Assembly (NCBI RefSeq): GCF_046197865.1
Contig: NZ_CP166990.1
Span: 434,001-498,000 of the forward strand
Reading direction: 5' to 3'
Length of the DNA stretch: 64,000 bases
Source of the DNA: JAHKLT01 sp046197865
GTDB lineage: Archaea > Methanobacteriota > Methanobacteria > Methanobacteriales > Methanobacteriaceae
Positions within the stretch are counted from its first letter, which is position 1. Each line of letters begins with the position of its first letter. Below the pieces are notes generated by a model. The model saw nothing but the letters and a program-made list of their open reading frames with translations, searched no databases and was not told the origin of the DNA. Both the position numbers and the translations under genes were made by a program. This document shows, piece by piece, positions 52,114 through 60,202 of the stretch.

Positions 52114-52791
52114 TTGTATAAACTTAAAAGTCCTATTGTAATATTAAATTTTAAAACTTATTTAGAATCTAGTGGAGAAAATGCCTTAAAATTAGCTAAA
52201 TCTTTAGAAAGTGCTGCTCAAGAATCAGGAACAACGATGATTGCAGCTCCTCAGACAGCTGATATTTTCAGAATAAAAGAAGAAACTTCAATTTTAACAA
52301 TGTCTCAACATATTGATGCAATTGATGCTGGAAGTAATACTGGGTCTGCATTATTTGAAACTCTTCTTAGTGCAGGAATTGATGGAAGTTTACTTAATCA
52401 TTCAGAACAGAGAATGGAACTAGCTGATATAGATTTAGTTAATGAAAAATTATTAGAAAATAATTTAATTTCCTGTATATGCTCTAATAATATTAAAACA
52501 AGTATGGCAGCAGCTACTTTAAATCCTCAATTTGTAGCTATTGAACCACCAGAACTGATTGGTTCAGGTATACCAGTATCACAAGCCGAACCTGAAGTAG
52601 TTGAAGGTACAGTTCGTGCTGTTAAAAAAATTAATAAAAGTGTTAAAGTTTTATGTGGTGCAGGAATATCAACAGGTGAAGATATGGCTCAAGCTATGGA
52701 ACTTGGTGCAGAAGGAGTCCTACTTGCATCAGGTATTGTAAAAGCAGATAATCCTAAAGAAGCATTACTTGATTTAGTAAGTAAGATTTAA
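52114..52791 (+). CDS. tpiA: Triosephosphate isomerase, archaeal type
   Basis: Interconverts dihydroxyacetone phosphate and glyceraldehyde-3-phosphate. At 225 residues it has the short archaeal length. Active-site residues are visible: Asn and Lys in ILNFKTYLE, the catalytic His in LLNHSEQRMEL, the catalytic Glu in FVAIEPPELIG, and the phosphate loop LCGAGISTGEDM. The start is TTG 52114 because GTGATT lies three bases upstream, the same arrangement as at neuB; the GTG at 52105 is part of that site. pgk follows 124 bases downstream. A broken duplicate of its 5' end lies at 50997. Confidence 0.96.
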   Translation: MYKLKSPIVILNFKTYLESSGENALKLAKSLESAAQESGTTMIAAPQTADIFRIKEETSILTMSQHIDAIDAGSNTGSALFETLLSAGIDGSLLNHSEQRMELADIDLVNEKLLENNLISCICSNNIKTSMAAATLNPQFVAIEPPELIGSGIPVSQAEPEVVEGTVRAVKKINKSVKVLCGAGISTGEDMAQAMELGAEGVLLASGIVKADNPKEALLDLVSKI

Positions 52792-52867
52792 ATATTGACT
52801 TATTTTTCTATTTTTTTACTCATTATTTTATTTTTATTAAATATTAAACTCAAATCTCATATCAAAC

Positions 52868-52903
52868 ATAAAATTTTAAATAAGATGTTTTCTTAAATTT
52901 TAT
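52868..52903. promoter_or_regulatory. Inverted repeat before pgk, possible operator
   Basis: ATAAAATTT (52868-52876) and AAATTTTAT (52895-52903) form a perfect 9-base inverted repeat with an 18-base spacer, directly upstream of pgk and overlapping TATA-like sequence. It could be a regulator site or a hairpin ending the tpiA transcript. In such AT-rich DNA chance is possible. Confidence 0.3.
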
Positions 52904-52915
52904 TTAAATAAGATT

Positions 52916-54151
52916 ATGTGTGGGAAGATGGATAAAGAGTTTAATACTATTGATGATTTTGACTTAGAAAATAAAACAGTACTTGTAAGAATTGATATTA
53001 ATTCCCCTGTAGATCCTTCAACTGGTATTATTTTAGATGATACTAGGATGAAATTACATGCTGAGACTGTAAAAGAACTTTCAAATAAAGGAGCTAAGGT
53101 TGTAATTCTAGCTCATCAAAGTCGTCCAGGTAAAGATGATTTTACACCTTTAAGCCAACACGCAGCAGAATTTTCAAAAATCTTAAACATTGATGTAAAA
53201 TATACTGATTCTCTTTTCTCTAAAAACACAACACAAGATATTCAAAATCTAAAACCACACGAAATTTTACTTTTAGAAAATGTCCGTTTTTTTGCAGAAG
53301 AATCTTTATCGGCTCCACCAAAAGAGCAATCTGAATCTATTTTAGTTAAAAATCTCACACCATATATTGATTACTTTGTAAATGATGCTTTTGCTGCATC
53401 TCACAGATCTCAAATTTCTTTAGTTGGTTTTACAGTTAATACTCCTTCAGCTGCTGGTAGAGTTATGGAAGAAGAACTTGTAACTATTGAAAATGCTTTA
53501 AAAAATGTCGAAAAACCTTGTGTTTTTCTTTTAGGTGGCATGAAACCTGATGATTCTATTGATGTTATTGAAAATGTTTTAAAAAATAAAACAGCTGATT
53601 ATATCTTAACAACTGGTATTGTTGCAAATATCTTCTTATGGGCAAAAGGAATAAATATAGGAGATATAAATAAAGATTTTATTATAGATAAAGGGTATTT
53701 ATCTATGGTTGATAAATCAAGAGAACTTTTAAATGAATTTCCAGACAAGATTGTATACCCAAAAGATGTAGCTATTGATAAAGAGGGTAAAAGAGTTGAT
53801 GTAGATATTAACAACATTCCAAATAACCCAATTTTTGATATTGGTGTTGATTCAATTATTGAATATGCTAAAATTATTAGAAATTCTAAGACAATCTTTG
53901 CAAATGGTCCTGCAGGTGTATTTGAGCGACCAGAGTTTGCATTAGGTACAGAAGATTTAATTAATGCAATCGCCTCATCAGAAGGTTTTTCAATTATAGG
54001 TGGGGGCCATATTGCTGCTGCTACTGTTAGTTTAGGATTAGAAAATAAAATGAATCATGTTAGTAGTGGAGGCGGGGCTTGTATTACTTTACTTTCTGGT
54101 AAAAAACTAGCTGCTGTTGAAGCATTAAAAAATTCACCAAAGGAGACTTAA
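52916..54151 (+). CDS. pgk: Phosphoglycerate kinase
   Basis: A 411-residue (or 407-residue) enzyme transferring phosphate between 1,3-bisphosphoglycerate and ADP. Landmarks are VLVRIDINSPVD with the substrate-binding residues, VILAHQSRPGKDD, LLLENVRFFAEE, FVNDAFAASHRSQ, and the C-terminal nucleotide domain with FANGPAGVFERPEF and IIGGGHIAAAT. The start is either ATG 52916 (no ribosome-binding site, possibly leaderless) or ATG 52928. It is followed with no spacer by an MFS transporter gene, so the two are co-transcribed. Confidence 0.96.
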   Translation: MCGKMDKEFNTIDDFDLENKTVLVRIDINSPVDPSTGIILDDTRMKLHAETVKELSNKGAKVVILAHQSRPGKDDFTPLSQHAAEFSKILNIDVKYTDSLFSKNTTQDIQNLKPHEILLLENVRFFAEESLSAPPKEQSESILVKNLTPYIDYFVNDAFAASHRSQISLVGFTVNTPSAAGRVMEEELVTIENALKNVEKPCVFLLGGMKPDDSIDVIENVLKNKTADYILTTGIVANIFLWAKGINIGDINKDFIIDKGYLSMVDKSRELLNEFPDKIVYPKDVAIDKEGKRVDVDINNIPNNPIFDIGVDSIIEYAKIIRNSKTIFANGPAGVFERPEFALGTEDLINAIASSEGFSIIGGGHIAAATVSLGLENKMNHVSSGGGACITLLSGKKLAAVEALKNSPKET

Positions 54152-55555
54152 ATGAACGCTAAACCGTCATCAATTGAAGGTATTGTAACTGATCCTTCTA
54201 AAAAAAATATTATTTTAATTGTAGCAGGTCTTGCTACATTCTTTTCTGCATTTATTACAACATCTATTACTGTTGCACTTCCTACAATTGCAAGTCAATT
54301 TCAAATTGATGCTATTGTTCAAACTTGGATAGCTACAATATTTCTTTTATCAGTAGCAATTTGTTCTGCTCCTTTTGGTAAAATTTCAGGCAGACTAGGT
54401 TTAAAGAAATTTTTAATGCTTGGTGTTTCTACGGTAATTATTGCATGTTTAGGTGCAGCTTTATCAACATCGGCTGAAATTTTACTTTTCTTTAGAGCTA
54501 TTCAAGGTGTAGGTTCTGCTATGATTAGTGTTTCAACTGTTGCATTAATTTCACAAGCAATGCCATTTGAAGAACGTGGTAAAGCAATAGGAATTAATAT
54601 TTCATGTGTTTATATTGGTCTAACATTAGGGCCTGTTATTGGAGGTATTATAACACAAAACTTTGGTTGGCATGGAATGTTTTTAATTGTAATTCCTTTA
54701 CTTTTAATAGATTTACTTTTAGCTTACTTTAAAATTGATCAAGAATGGAAAATGGGTGATAAAGAACCATTTGATTATATTGGAACATTTTTATATGCTA
54801 TAGGAATTTTATTAGCTATTTATGGATTTACAACTATAAACACATTAGAAGGAGTCATTTTAACTATTATTGGATTAATTATTTTAGCTATATTTGCAAG
54901 ATATGAATTAAGTCAAAAAACACCTGTATTTGAAGTTAAGCTTTTTAAAGATGTTCATTTCACATCAGCTACTTTAGCTGCATTAATATCATATCTAGCT
55001 ACATTTGTTGTAACATATATTATAACATATCACTTGCAATATATTAAGGGAATGGATCCTCAAACATCTGGAATTATTTTAATTGTTACATCAGGTTTAA
55101 TGGCAATAATTGCTCCCTTCTCAGGACGTTTATCAGATAAAATCAATCCTCAAAAACTTTCAACTATTGGTATGATTTTTGTTGCCTTATCTTTAGGTAT
55201 TTTAATGTTTTTAGATGCAAACACTCCATTATATATTGTAATAATAGCTATGGCATTAGAAGGAATAGGATTAGGTTTATTTACATCACCTAATACAAAT
55301 ACAATTATGAGTGCAGTTCCAAGAAAATTCACATCTTTAGCTTCTGCAACCGTTGCAACTGCTCGTGTTGTAGGTCAAACCTTATCTTTAGGACTTCTAA
55401 CAATTTTATTTGCAGTAATTATGGGTTCTGTTCAAATACTTCCACATAATTATCCACAATTGATTTTATCTTCTAAAATAGCTTTCATGATATCAACAGT
55501 TTTATGTATAATAGCTATTTTCTTATCATACTTTGGATCTAAATCAAAATCTTAA
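54152..55555 (+). CDS. Major facilitator superfamily transporter, DHA2-like
   Basis: A 467-residue transporter with about 14 hydrophobic helices, as in the DHA2 drug/proton antiporter group. Landmarks are FSAFITTSITVALPTIASQF (helix 1), FGKISGRLGLKKFLMLG (motif A between helices 2 and 3) and ALISQAMPFEERGKAIGINI (helix 4-5 loop); motif C-like GLTLGPVIGGIITQNFGWHG follows. Substrate unknown, perhaps a toxic compound. GGAGA lies six bases before ATG 54152, overlapping the end of pgk. Confidence 0.93.
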   Translation: MNAKPSSIEGIVTDPSKKNIILIVAGLATFFSAFITTSITVALPTIASQFQIDAIVQTWIATIFLLSVAICSAPFGKISGRLGLKKFLMLGVSTVIIACLGAALSTSAEILLFFRAIQGVGSAMISVSTVALISQAMPFEERGKAIGINISCVYIGLTLGPVIGGIITQNFGWHGMFLIVIPLLLIDLLLAYFKIDQEWKMGDKEPFDYIGTFLYAIGILLAIYGFTTINTLEGVILTIIGLIILAIFARYELSQKTPVFEVKLFKDVHFTSATLAALISYLATFVVTYIITYHLQYIKGMDPQTSGIILIVTSGLMAIIAPFSGRLSDKINPQKLSTIGMIFVALSLGILMFLDANTPLYIVIIAMALEGIGLGLFTSPNTNTIMSAVPRKFTSLASATVATARVVGQTLSLGLLTILFAVIMGSVQILPHNYPQLILSSKIAFMISTVLCIIAIFLSYFGSKSKS

Positions 55556-55681
55556 TTTGAGATATTTTCTCAATATTTTTTTTTATTTTTTTAATATTTT
55601 TGAATTTAAAGCATTAACTTTTCATATGCTCTAGAATAATCAATATGATGTTTTAAAATAAACTATATATGGTGATTAAAA

Positions 55682-55939
55682 ATGGATGAAAAATTTTGTC
55701 AATCATGTGCTATGCCTATGAATAATGAAGTACTTGGAACTAATGAAGATGGATCAAAAAATGATGATTATTGTATGTTCTGTTATAAAGATGGAAAATT
55801 TACAGGAGATATGGCTATGGAAGATATGATTAATTTCTGTGTTCCTAAAATGGTTGAAAATAATAAAGATATAGATGAAAAACAAGCTCGTTTGATGATG
55901 GAAGAAATATTTCCGAAATTAAAAAGATGGAGTGAATAA
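55682..55939 (+). CDS. Small zinc-ribbon protein
   Basis: An 85-residue protein of the putative zinc-ribbon family. The N-terminus has CQSCAMPMNNEVLGTNEDGS and then DYCMFCYKDGKF, giving four cysteines for one zinc. The C-terminal half is helical (KQARLMMEEIFPKLKRW). The family is widespread and uncharacterised. GGTGAT lies six bases before ATG 55682. It is convergent with thiE one base downstream. Confidence 0.9.
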   Translation: MDEKFCQSCAMPMNNEVLGTNEDGSKNDDYCMFCYKDGKFTGDMAMEDMINFCVPKMVENNKDIDEKQARLMMEEIFPKLKRWSE

Positions 55940-55940
55940 C

Positions 55941-56555
55941 TCATATCTTTTCAAATTCTTTTTTTAACAATTCACTAGCTAATTTAGGATCTATACTATC
56001 CATAATAGCTGATACTACCGAAATTCCTTCAATTCCAGTTTCAGATAACTTTTCAACATTATCTAAATCTATACCTCCAATAGCTACAACAGGGATTGAT
56101 ACAGATTCAACTACACTTTTTAAATCATTTTTAGTAATCTTAGGTGCATCATCTTTAGTTGATGTTGGAAATACTGCACCTGTTCCAATGTAATCTGCTC
56201 CATCACTTTCAGCTTTAATAGCTTCTTCAATAGTTGAAGCAGAAACACCTAATATTCTAGAATTACCTATAATTCTTCGAGCAACCTTACATGGCATATC
56301 ATCTTGACCAATATGAACACCATCTGCATCAATAGCTAGTGCAATATCAATTCTATCATTAATTATTAAAGGTATATCTGCAGTATAGCATATTTCTCGA
56401 ACTTTCATAGCTAATTCATAAAAATCTTTAGTAGAAGAAGTTTTATCTCTTAGCTGAACTACACTTACTCCTCCTTTAATAGCCTCTTCAATAATTTCTA
56501 AAAAATTTTCTCTTTCATCTGTTACAAGATAAAGTGAATAATCAATTGATTTCAT
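55941..56555 (-). CDS. thiE: Thiamine-phosphate synthase
   Basis: A 204-residue TIM barrel that joins HMP-pyrophosphate and thiazole phosphate. Landmarks are YLVTDERENFLEIIEEAIKG, VVQLRDKTSSTKDFYEL, ADGVHIGQDDMPC, GTGAVFPTSTKDDAPK and VVAIGGIDLDNVEKL, complete for the family. The start is put at ATG 56555, eight bases after GGAAA; a longer frame to 56585 reads through the end of thiM. It overlaps thiM by 14 bases, so the two are translated together for thiamine salvage. Confidence 0.95.
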   Translation of the reverse strand: MKSIDYSLYLVTDERENFLEIIEEAIKGGVSVVQLRDKTSSTKDFYELAMKVREICYTADIPLIINDRIDIALAIDADGVHIGQDDMPCKVARRIIGNSRILGVSASTIEEAIKAESDGADYIGTGAVFPTSTKDDAPKITKNDLKSVVESVSIPVVAIGGIDLDNVEKLSETGIEGISVVSAIMDSIDPKLASELLKKEFEKI

Positions 56556-57402
56556 AGATATTTCCTTTTTCTTTAATTTCATCATGCTTTAATTTATATA
56601 AATTATCAATTAATTTACTTCTAAAGGTTCCAGTACCTAAATCATTAGAATTAACATATTCACGTGCATTTTCACCAGCTATACTCATAATTAAACTAGC
56701 TGATATACCACCAATAAGTGCATCATTACAAGCTATAAATGACCCAACAATAGAACTTAACATACATCCACTACCAGTAATGCGTTCCATCATCTCATCA
56801 CCATTTTCAATAGCTATCATCACCTCACCATCTGAAATGATGTCGATTGGTCCACTAGCTATTACAAGACTTCCAGATTTTAAAGCTACTTCTTTAACAA
56901 TTGAAGCATTTTCTTTTAAATTAGAATGGCTAATAACATCTGATGAGCTAACATCTACTCCTTTAGCTTTAACAAAATCATCATTAAAAATACCTAATAA
57001 TTTAGCAATAGCTTTCACCTCAGACATATTTCCACGAATAGCCGTTACATCGTAATCTTTAATAATTTTTAAAGTAGTTTCATTTCTTAAATTACTAATA
57101 CCACAACCTACAGGATCTAAAACAATAGGTGTATTAGTTTGACTTGCATAATTACATGCAGTTTCTATTGCAGCTATTTGAACTTTACTTAACTTACCAA
57201 TGTTTATAACTAAGACGTCAGCTATTTCAACAATCTCTTCAACTTCATCAGCATCATCTGCCATAATTGGAGATGCTCCAACAGCTAAAACTGCATTTGC
57301 ACAATCATTCACAGTTACAAAATTAGTAATACAATGAGTCAAAGGGTTCATCTCTTCTATATTTTCATATGATTTTTCTAATTTTTCAATTATGCTTTTC
57401 AT
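56542..57402 (-). CDS. thiM: Hydroxyethylthiazole kinase
   Basis: Phosphorylates 4-methyl-5-hydroxyethylthiazole, supplying ThiE with the salvaged thiazole. At 286 residues it is normal length. Landmarks are NPLTHCITNFVTVNDCANAV, VLDPVGCGISNLRNETT, VTAIRGNMSEV, VIASGPIDIISDG and the catalytic RITGSGCMLSSIVGSF. No ribosome-binding site is clear before ATG 57402. First gene of the thiM-thiE pair; upstream is the tRNA cluster on the other strand. Confidence 0.95.
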   Translation of the reverse strand: MKSIIEKLEKSYENIEEMNPLTHCITNFVTVNDCANAVLAVGASPIMADDADEVEEIVEIADVLVINIGKLSKVQIAAIETACNYASQTNTPIVLDPVGCGISNLRNETTLKIIKDYDVTAIRGNMSEVKAIAKLLGIFNDDFVKAKGVDVSSSDVISHSNLKENASIVKEVALKSGSLVIASGPIDIISDGEVMIAIENGDEMMERITGSGCMLSSIVGSFIACNDALIGGISASLIMSIAGENAREYVNSNDLGTGTFRSKLIDNLYKLKHDEIKEKGNIYEIN

Positions 57403-57468
57403 AATATTAATATAACTTTAGATAAAATAAACTTTTCACAATTTTGAATATTCTTATTAAAAAATAGT

Positions 57469-57484
57469 AAAGTATTTAAGTAAA
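57469..57484 (+). promoter_or_regulatory. Promoter of tRNA-Thr
   Basis: AAAGTATTTAAGTAAA at 57469-57484 is a typical archaeal BRE/TATA sequence, about 50 bases before the tRNA, so the precursor would carry a leader of about 20-25 bases. Confidence 0.55.
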
Positions 57485-57523
57485 TGTTAATAAATTTTAT
57501 ATTGTTATACTGGTAATTCAATG

Positions 57524-57598
<75 letters not shown>

Positions 57599-57684
57599 TT
57601 AAAATAGAAAAACATTATTTTTAATGATTTTTATTTTAAAATCTTTTATAATCTTATAATTATAATATATTATTATAACAATAA

Positions 57685-57697
57685 TCTTTATATGCAA
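57685..57697 (+). promoter_or_regulatory. Promoter of tRNA-Pro and tRNA-Tyr
   Basis: TCTTTATATGCAA at 57685-57697, about 50 bases upstream of tRNA-Pro, the same distance as for tRNA-Thr. The Pro and Tyr genes are only eight bases apart and so probably share it. Confidence 0.55.
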
Positions 57698-57737
57698 TAA
57701 ATTATAAATTAAAAAAAGTATATCATATGTTAGTAAT

Positions 57738-57812
<75 letters not shown>

Positions 57813-57820
57813 TTTCAGTT

Positions 57821-57894
<74 letters not shown>

Positions 57895-58006
57895 TTTGCA
57901 AATTTTATTAATTCCTTTAATTTTTAAAATTAAAATCATAGTAAAATAAAAACCTTTATATATAAGTAAATTTAAATTTTATTATGAGGCATATTTATCT
58001 ATAAAA

Positions 58007-58019
58007 TGCTTATATTTTA
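58007..58019 (+). promoter_or_regulatory. Promoter of tRNA-Asp
   Basis: TGCTTATATTTTA at 58007-58019 is a TATA-like sequence about 45 bases before tRNA-Asp, matching the spacing at the other tRNAs. A second, stronger-looking CTTTATATATAAG at 57954-57966 lies further upstream. Confidence 0.45.
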
Positions 58020-58052
58020 TAGAAACTCAAAATATCATTATCTATTTATTAT

Positions 58053-58126
<74 letters not shown>

Positions 58127-58170
58127 CTTTTAATTAAAGCAAATTCTAATAGTGATGATTGTGCATATGT

Positions 58171-58245
<75 letters not shown>

Positions 58246-58289
58246 TTTCTAATTTTATTGTTGAGTTTTTCTAGCTGGAGGAAAATATT

Positions 58290-58523
58290 TTGAAAATTGA
58301 TATTTTAAAACATAATCTTGTCCCAAAACATGAAGTCATGTCTGATTCTGAAATTAAAAAAAATTTTGTTGATTTAGACTATGATATAAAAAATTTACCT
58401 AAAATCAAGCTTAGTGATCCTGTTGTTAAAAACATTGATGCTAAAGTTGGAGATATATTGAAAATTACACGTGATAGCCAAACTGCTGGAACGTTTGTTA
58501 CTTATAGGATAGTTGAAAATTAA
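58290..58523 (+). CDS. rpoH: DNA-directed RNA polymerase subunit H (Rpb5-like)
   Basis: A 77-residue archaeal subunit H, matching the C-terminal assembly domain of Rpb5. Landmarks are HNLVPKHEVMSDSEIKK at the N-terminus, KLSDPVVKNIDAKVGDILKI and the C-terminal SQTAGTFVTYRIVEN. The start is TTG 58290, eight to nine bases after GGAGG. It heads the conserved set rpoH-rpoB''-rpoB'-rpoA'. The short distance from tRNA-Lys suggests read-through or a promoter inside the tRNA region. Confidence 0.97.
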   Translation: MKIDILKHNLVPKHEVMSDSEIKKNFVDLDYDIKNLPKIKLSDPVVKNIDAKVGDILKITRDSQTAGTFVTYRIVEN

Positions 58524-58642
58524 ATTTACTATTACTACTTATGTTTTTTTTATTTTTTTAAAATTTAGTTAAAGTAAAATTTAAAATTAAATTTTTTCAT
58601 TTAATTATTAAATATATTATTAAGATATACTGGAGGAAGTCC

Positions 58643-60187
58643 ATGAAGAAGAGTACATGGGGATTGGTTGACACATTTTTTGATAAATATGATTTGGTAG
58701 ACCACCATATAAAATCATATAATGACTTTGTAAATAATAGGATTCAAGATATCATTGATATTACGGAACCTATTTCACTTGAAAATAATAAATATTCATT
58801 AAAAACAGGTAAAGTTTTTATTGAAAAACCTTTTACTAAAGAAGCTGATGGTTCTAAAAGCATGATTTTCCCATCAGAAGCAAGACTTAGAAATTTAAAC
58901 TATTCTGCTCACATCTATCTTGAAATGGCATTAAATCAAGAAGGTGAAGAAAATCCTTTAGAAAAAGTTTATATTGGTGAGTTACCTTTAATGCTTAAGT
59001 CTGATATTTGTCATTTAAATGGTCTTACAACTGAAGAATTAATTGATGAAGGAGAAGATCCAGAAGATCTTGGAGGTTATTTTATTGTTAATGGTTCAGA
59101 AAGAGCTGTTGTAACAATGGAAGAAATCGCTCCTAACAAAATTATATTAGAGCGTAATGGTGAAGTTGAAGATAGAAGAGCTAAAGCTGTTGTTACTTCA
59201 ATTAAAAGCGGTTTTAGAGCTAGAATTTCTTTAGAATATAAAAAACCTAGAAAAAGTGGTGTTTTCTTAAGAATTTCTTTCCCATATGTTCCAGGGGAAA
59301 TTCCTCTTGTTATTTTACTTAGGGCATTAGGATTTACTACTGATCAGGAAATTATTACTTCTATTTCTGAAGATTTCAATTACCAAATGATTATTGCAGA
59401 TGATATTCAAGTATCTGAGGAAGCATTGAAATTAGATCCAAAAGAAATGGACGGACTTTCAAAAGAAGAGCGAAACGAATATTTACAAAAAGCAGCTATT
59501 AAATACATTGGTAACAGAGTTGCAAAAGGAATGACTGAAGAGTATCGTATTAAACGTGCTGAAGATGTTATAAATAATTATTTATTACCTCATATTGGTA
59601 TTACTAATGATAAACGTGAAACTAAAGCTATTTATTTAGCTGAAATGACTGAAATGTTACTTCAAGTTATTCATGAAGAAAGAGAACCACATGATAAGGA
59701 TCACTATACTAATAAAAGACTTAGAGTATCAGGTGACTTGATGGAAGATTTATTCAGAGTTGCTTTTACAAGTCTTACAAGAGATATGACCTATCAACTT
59801 GAAAGAAGTATTTCAAGAGGTAAAGAATTATCTATTAAACAAGCTGTTCGTTCTGATGTTTTAACAGAAAACATTAAACACGCTATAGCTACTGGTAACT
59901 GGGTTGGAGGAAGAGCTGGTGTAAGTCAGCTATTAGATAGAACTAGTTACATGGGCACATTATCACATTTAAGACGTGTTGTATCTCCTTTGACAAGAAG
60001 TCAACCTCATTTTGAAGCTAGGGATTTGCATCCAACACAGTTTGGTAAAATTTGTCCTAATGAAACTCCAGAAGGGCCTAATTGTGGATTAGTAAAGAAC
60101 TTAGCATTAATGTGTAATATTTCAGAAGGTTCTGATCCTGAAGAGATTAAAGATGTTATTAAGAGTATGAATGTTTTAGAAGAGTAG
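58643..60187 (+). CDS. rpoB2: DNA-directed RNA polymerase subunit B'' (N-terminal half of Rpb2)
   Basis: A 514-residue subunit, the N-terminal half of the second-largest polymerase subunit. Landmarks are the protrusion/lobe segments GGYFIVNGSERAVVTMEEIA and GRAGVSQLLDRTSYMGTLSH, and the fork segment HPTQFGKICPNETPEGPNC near the C-terminus, where the split occurs. The rpoB split into B'' and B' is characteristic of several euryarchaeal methanogens. GGAGG lies eight bases before ATG 58643. rpoB' starts 15 bases after the stop. Confidence 0.98.
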   Translation: MKKSTWGLVDTFFDKYDLVDHHIKSYNDFVNNRIQDIIDITEPISLENNKYSLKTGKVFIEKPFTKEADGSKSMIFPSEARLRNLNYSAHIYLEMALNQEGEENPLEKVYIGELPLMLKSDICHLNGLTTEELIDEGEDPEDLGGYFIVNGSERAVVTMEEIAPNKIILERNGEVEDRRAKAVVTSIKSGFRARISLEYKKPRKSGVFLRISFPYVPGEIPLVILLRALGFTTDQEIITSISEDFNYQMIIADDIQVSEEALKLDPKEMDGLSKEERNEYLQKAAIKYIGNRVAKGMTEEYRIKRAEDVINNYLLPHIGITNDKRETKAIYLAEMTEMLLQVIHEEREPHDKDHYTNKRLRVSGDLMEDLFRVAFTSLTRDMTYQLERSISRGKELSIKQAVRSDVLTENIKHAIATGNWVGGRAGVSQLLDRTSYMGTLSHLRRVVSPLTRSQPHFEARDLHPTQFGKICPNETPEGPNCGLVKNLALMCNISEGSDPEEIKDVIKSMNVLEE

Positions 60188-60202
60188 TTTTGGAGGAATT
60201 TC

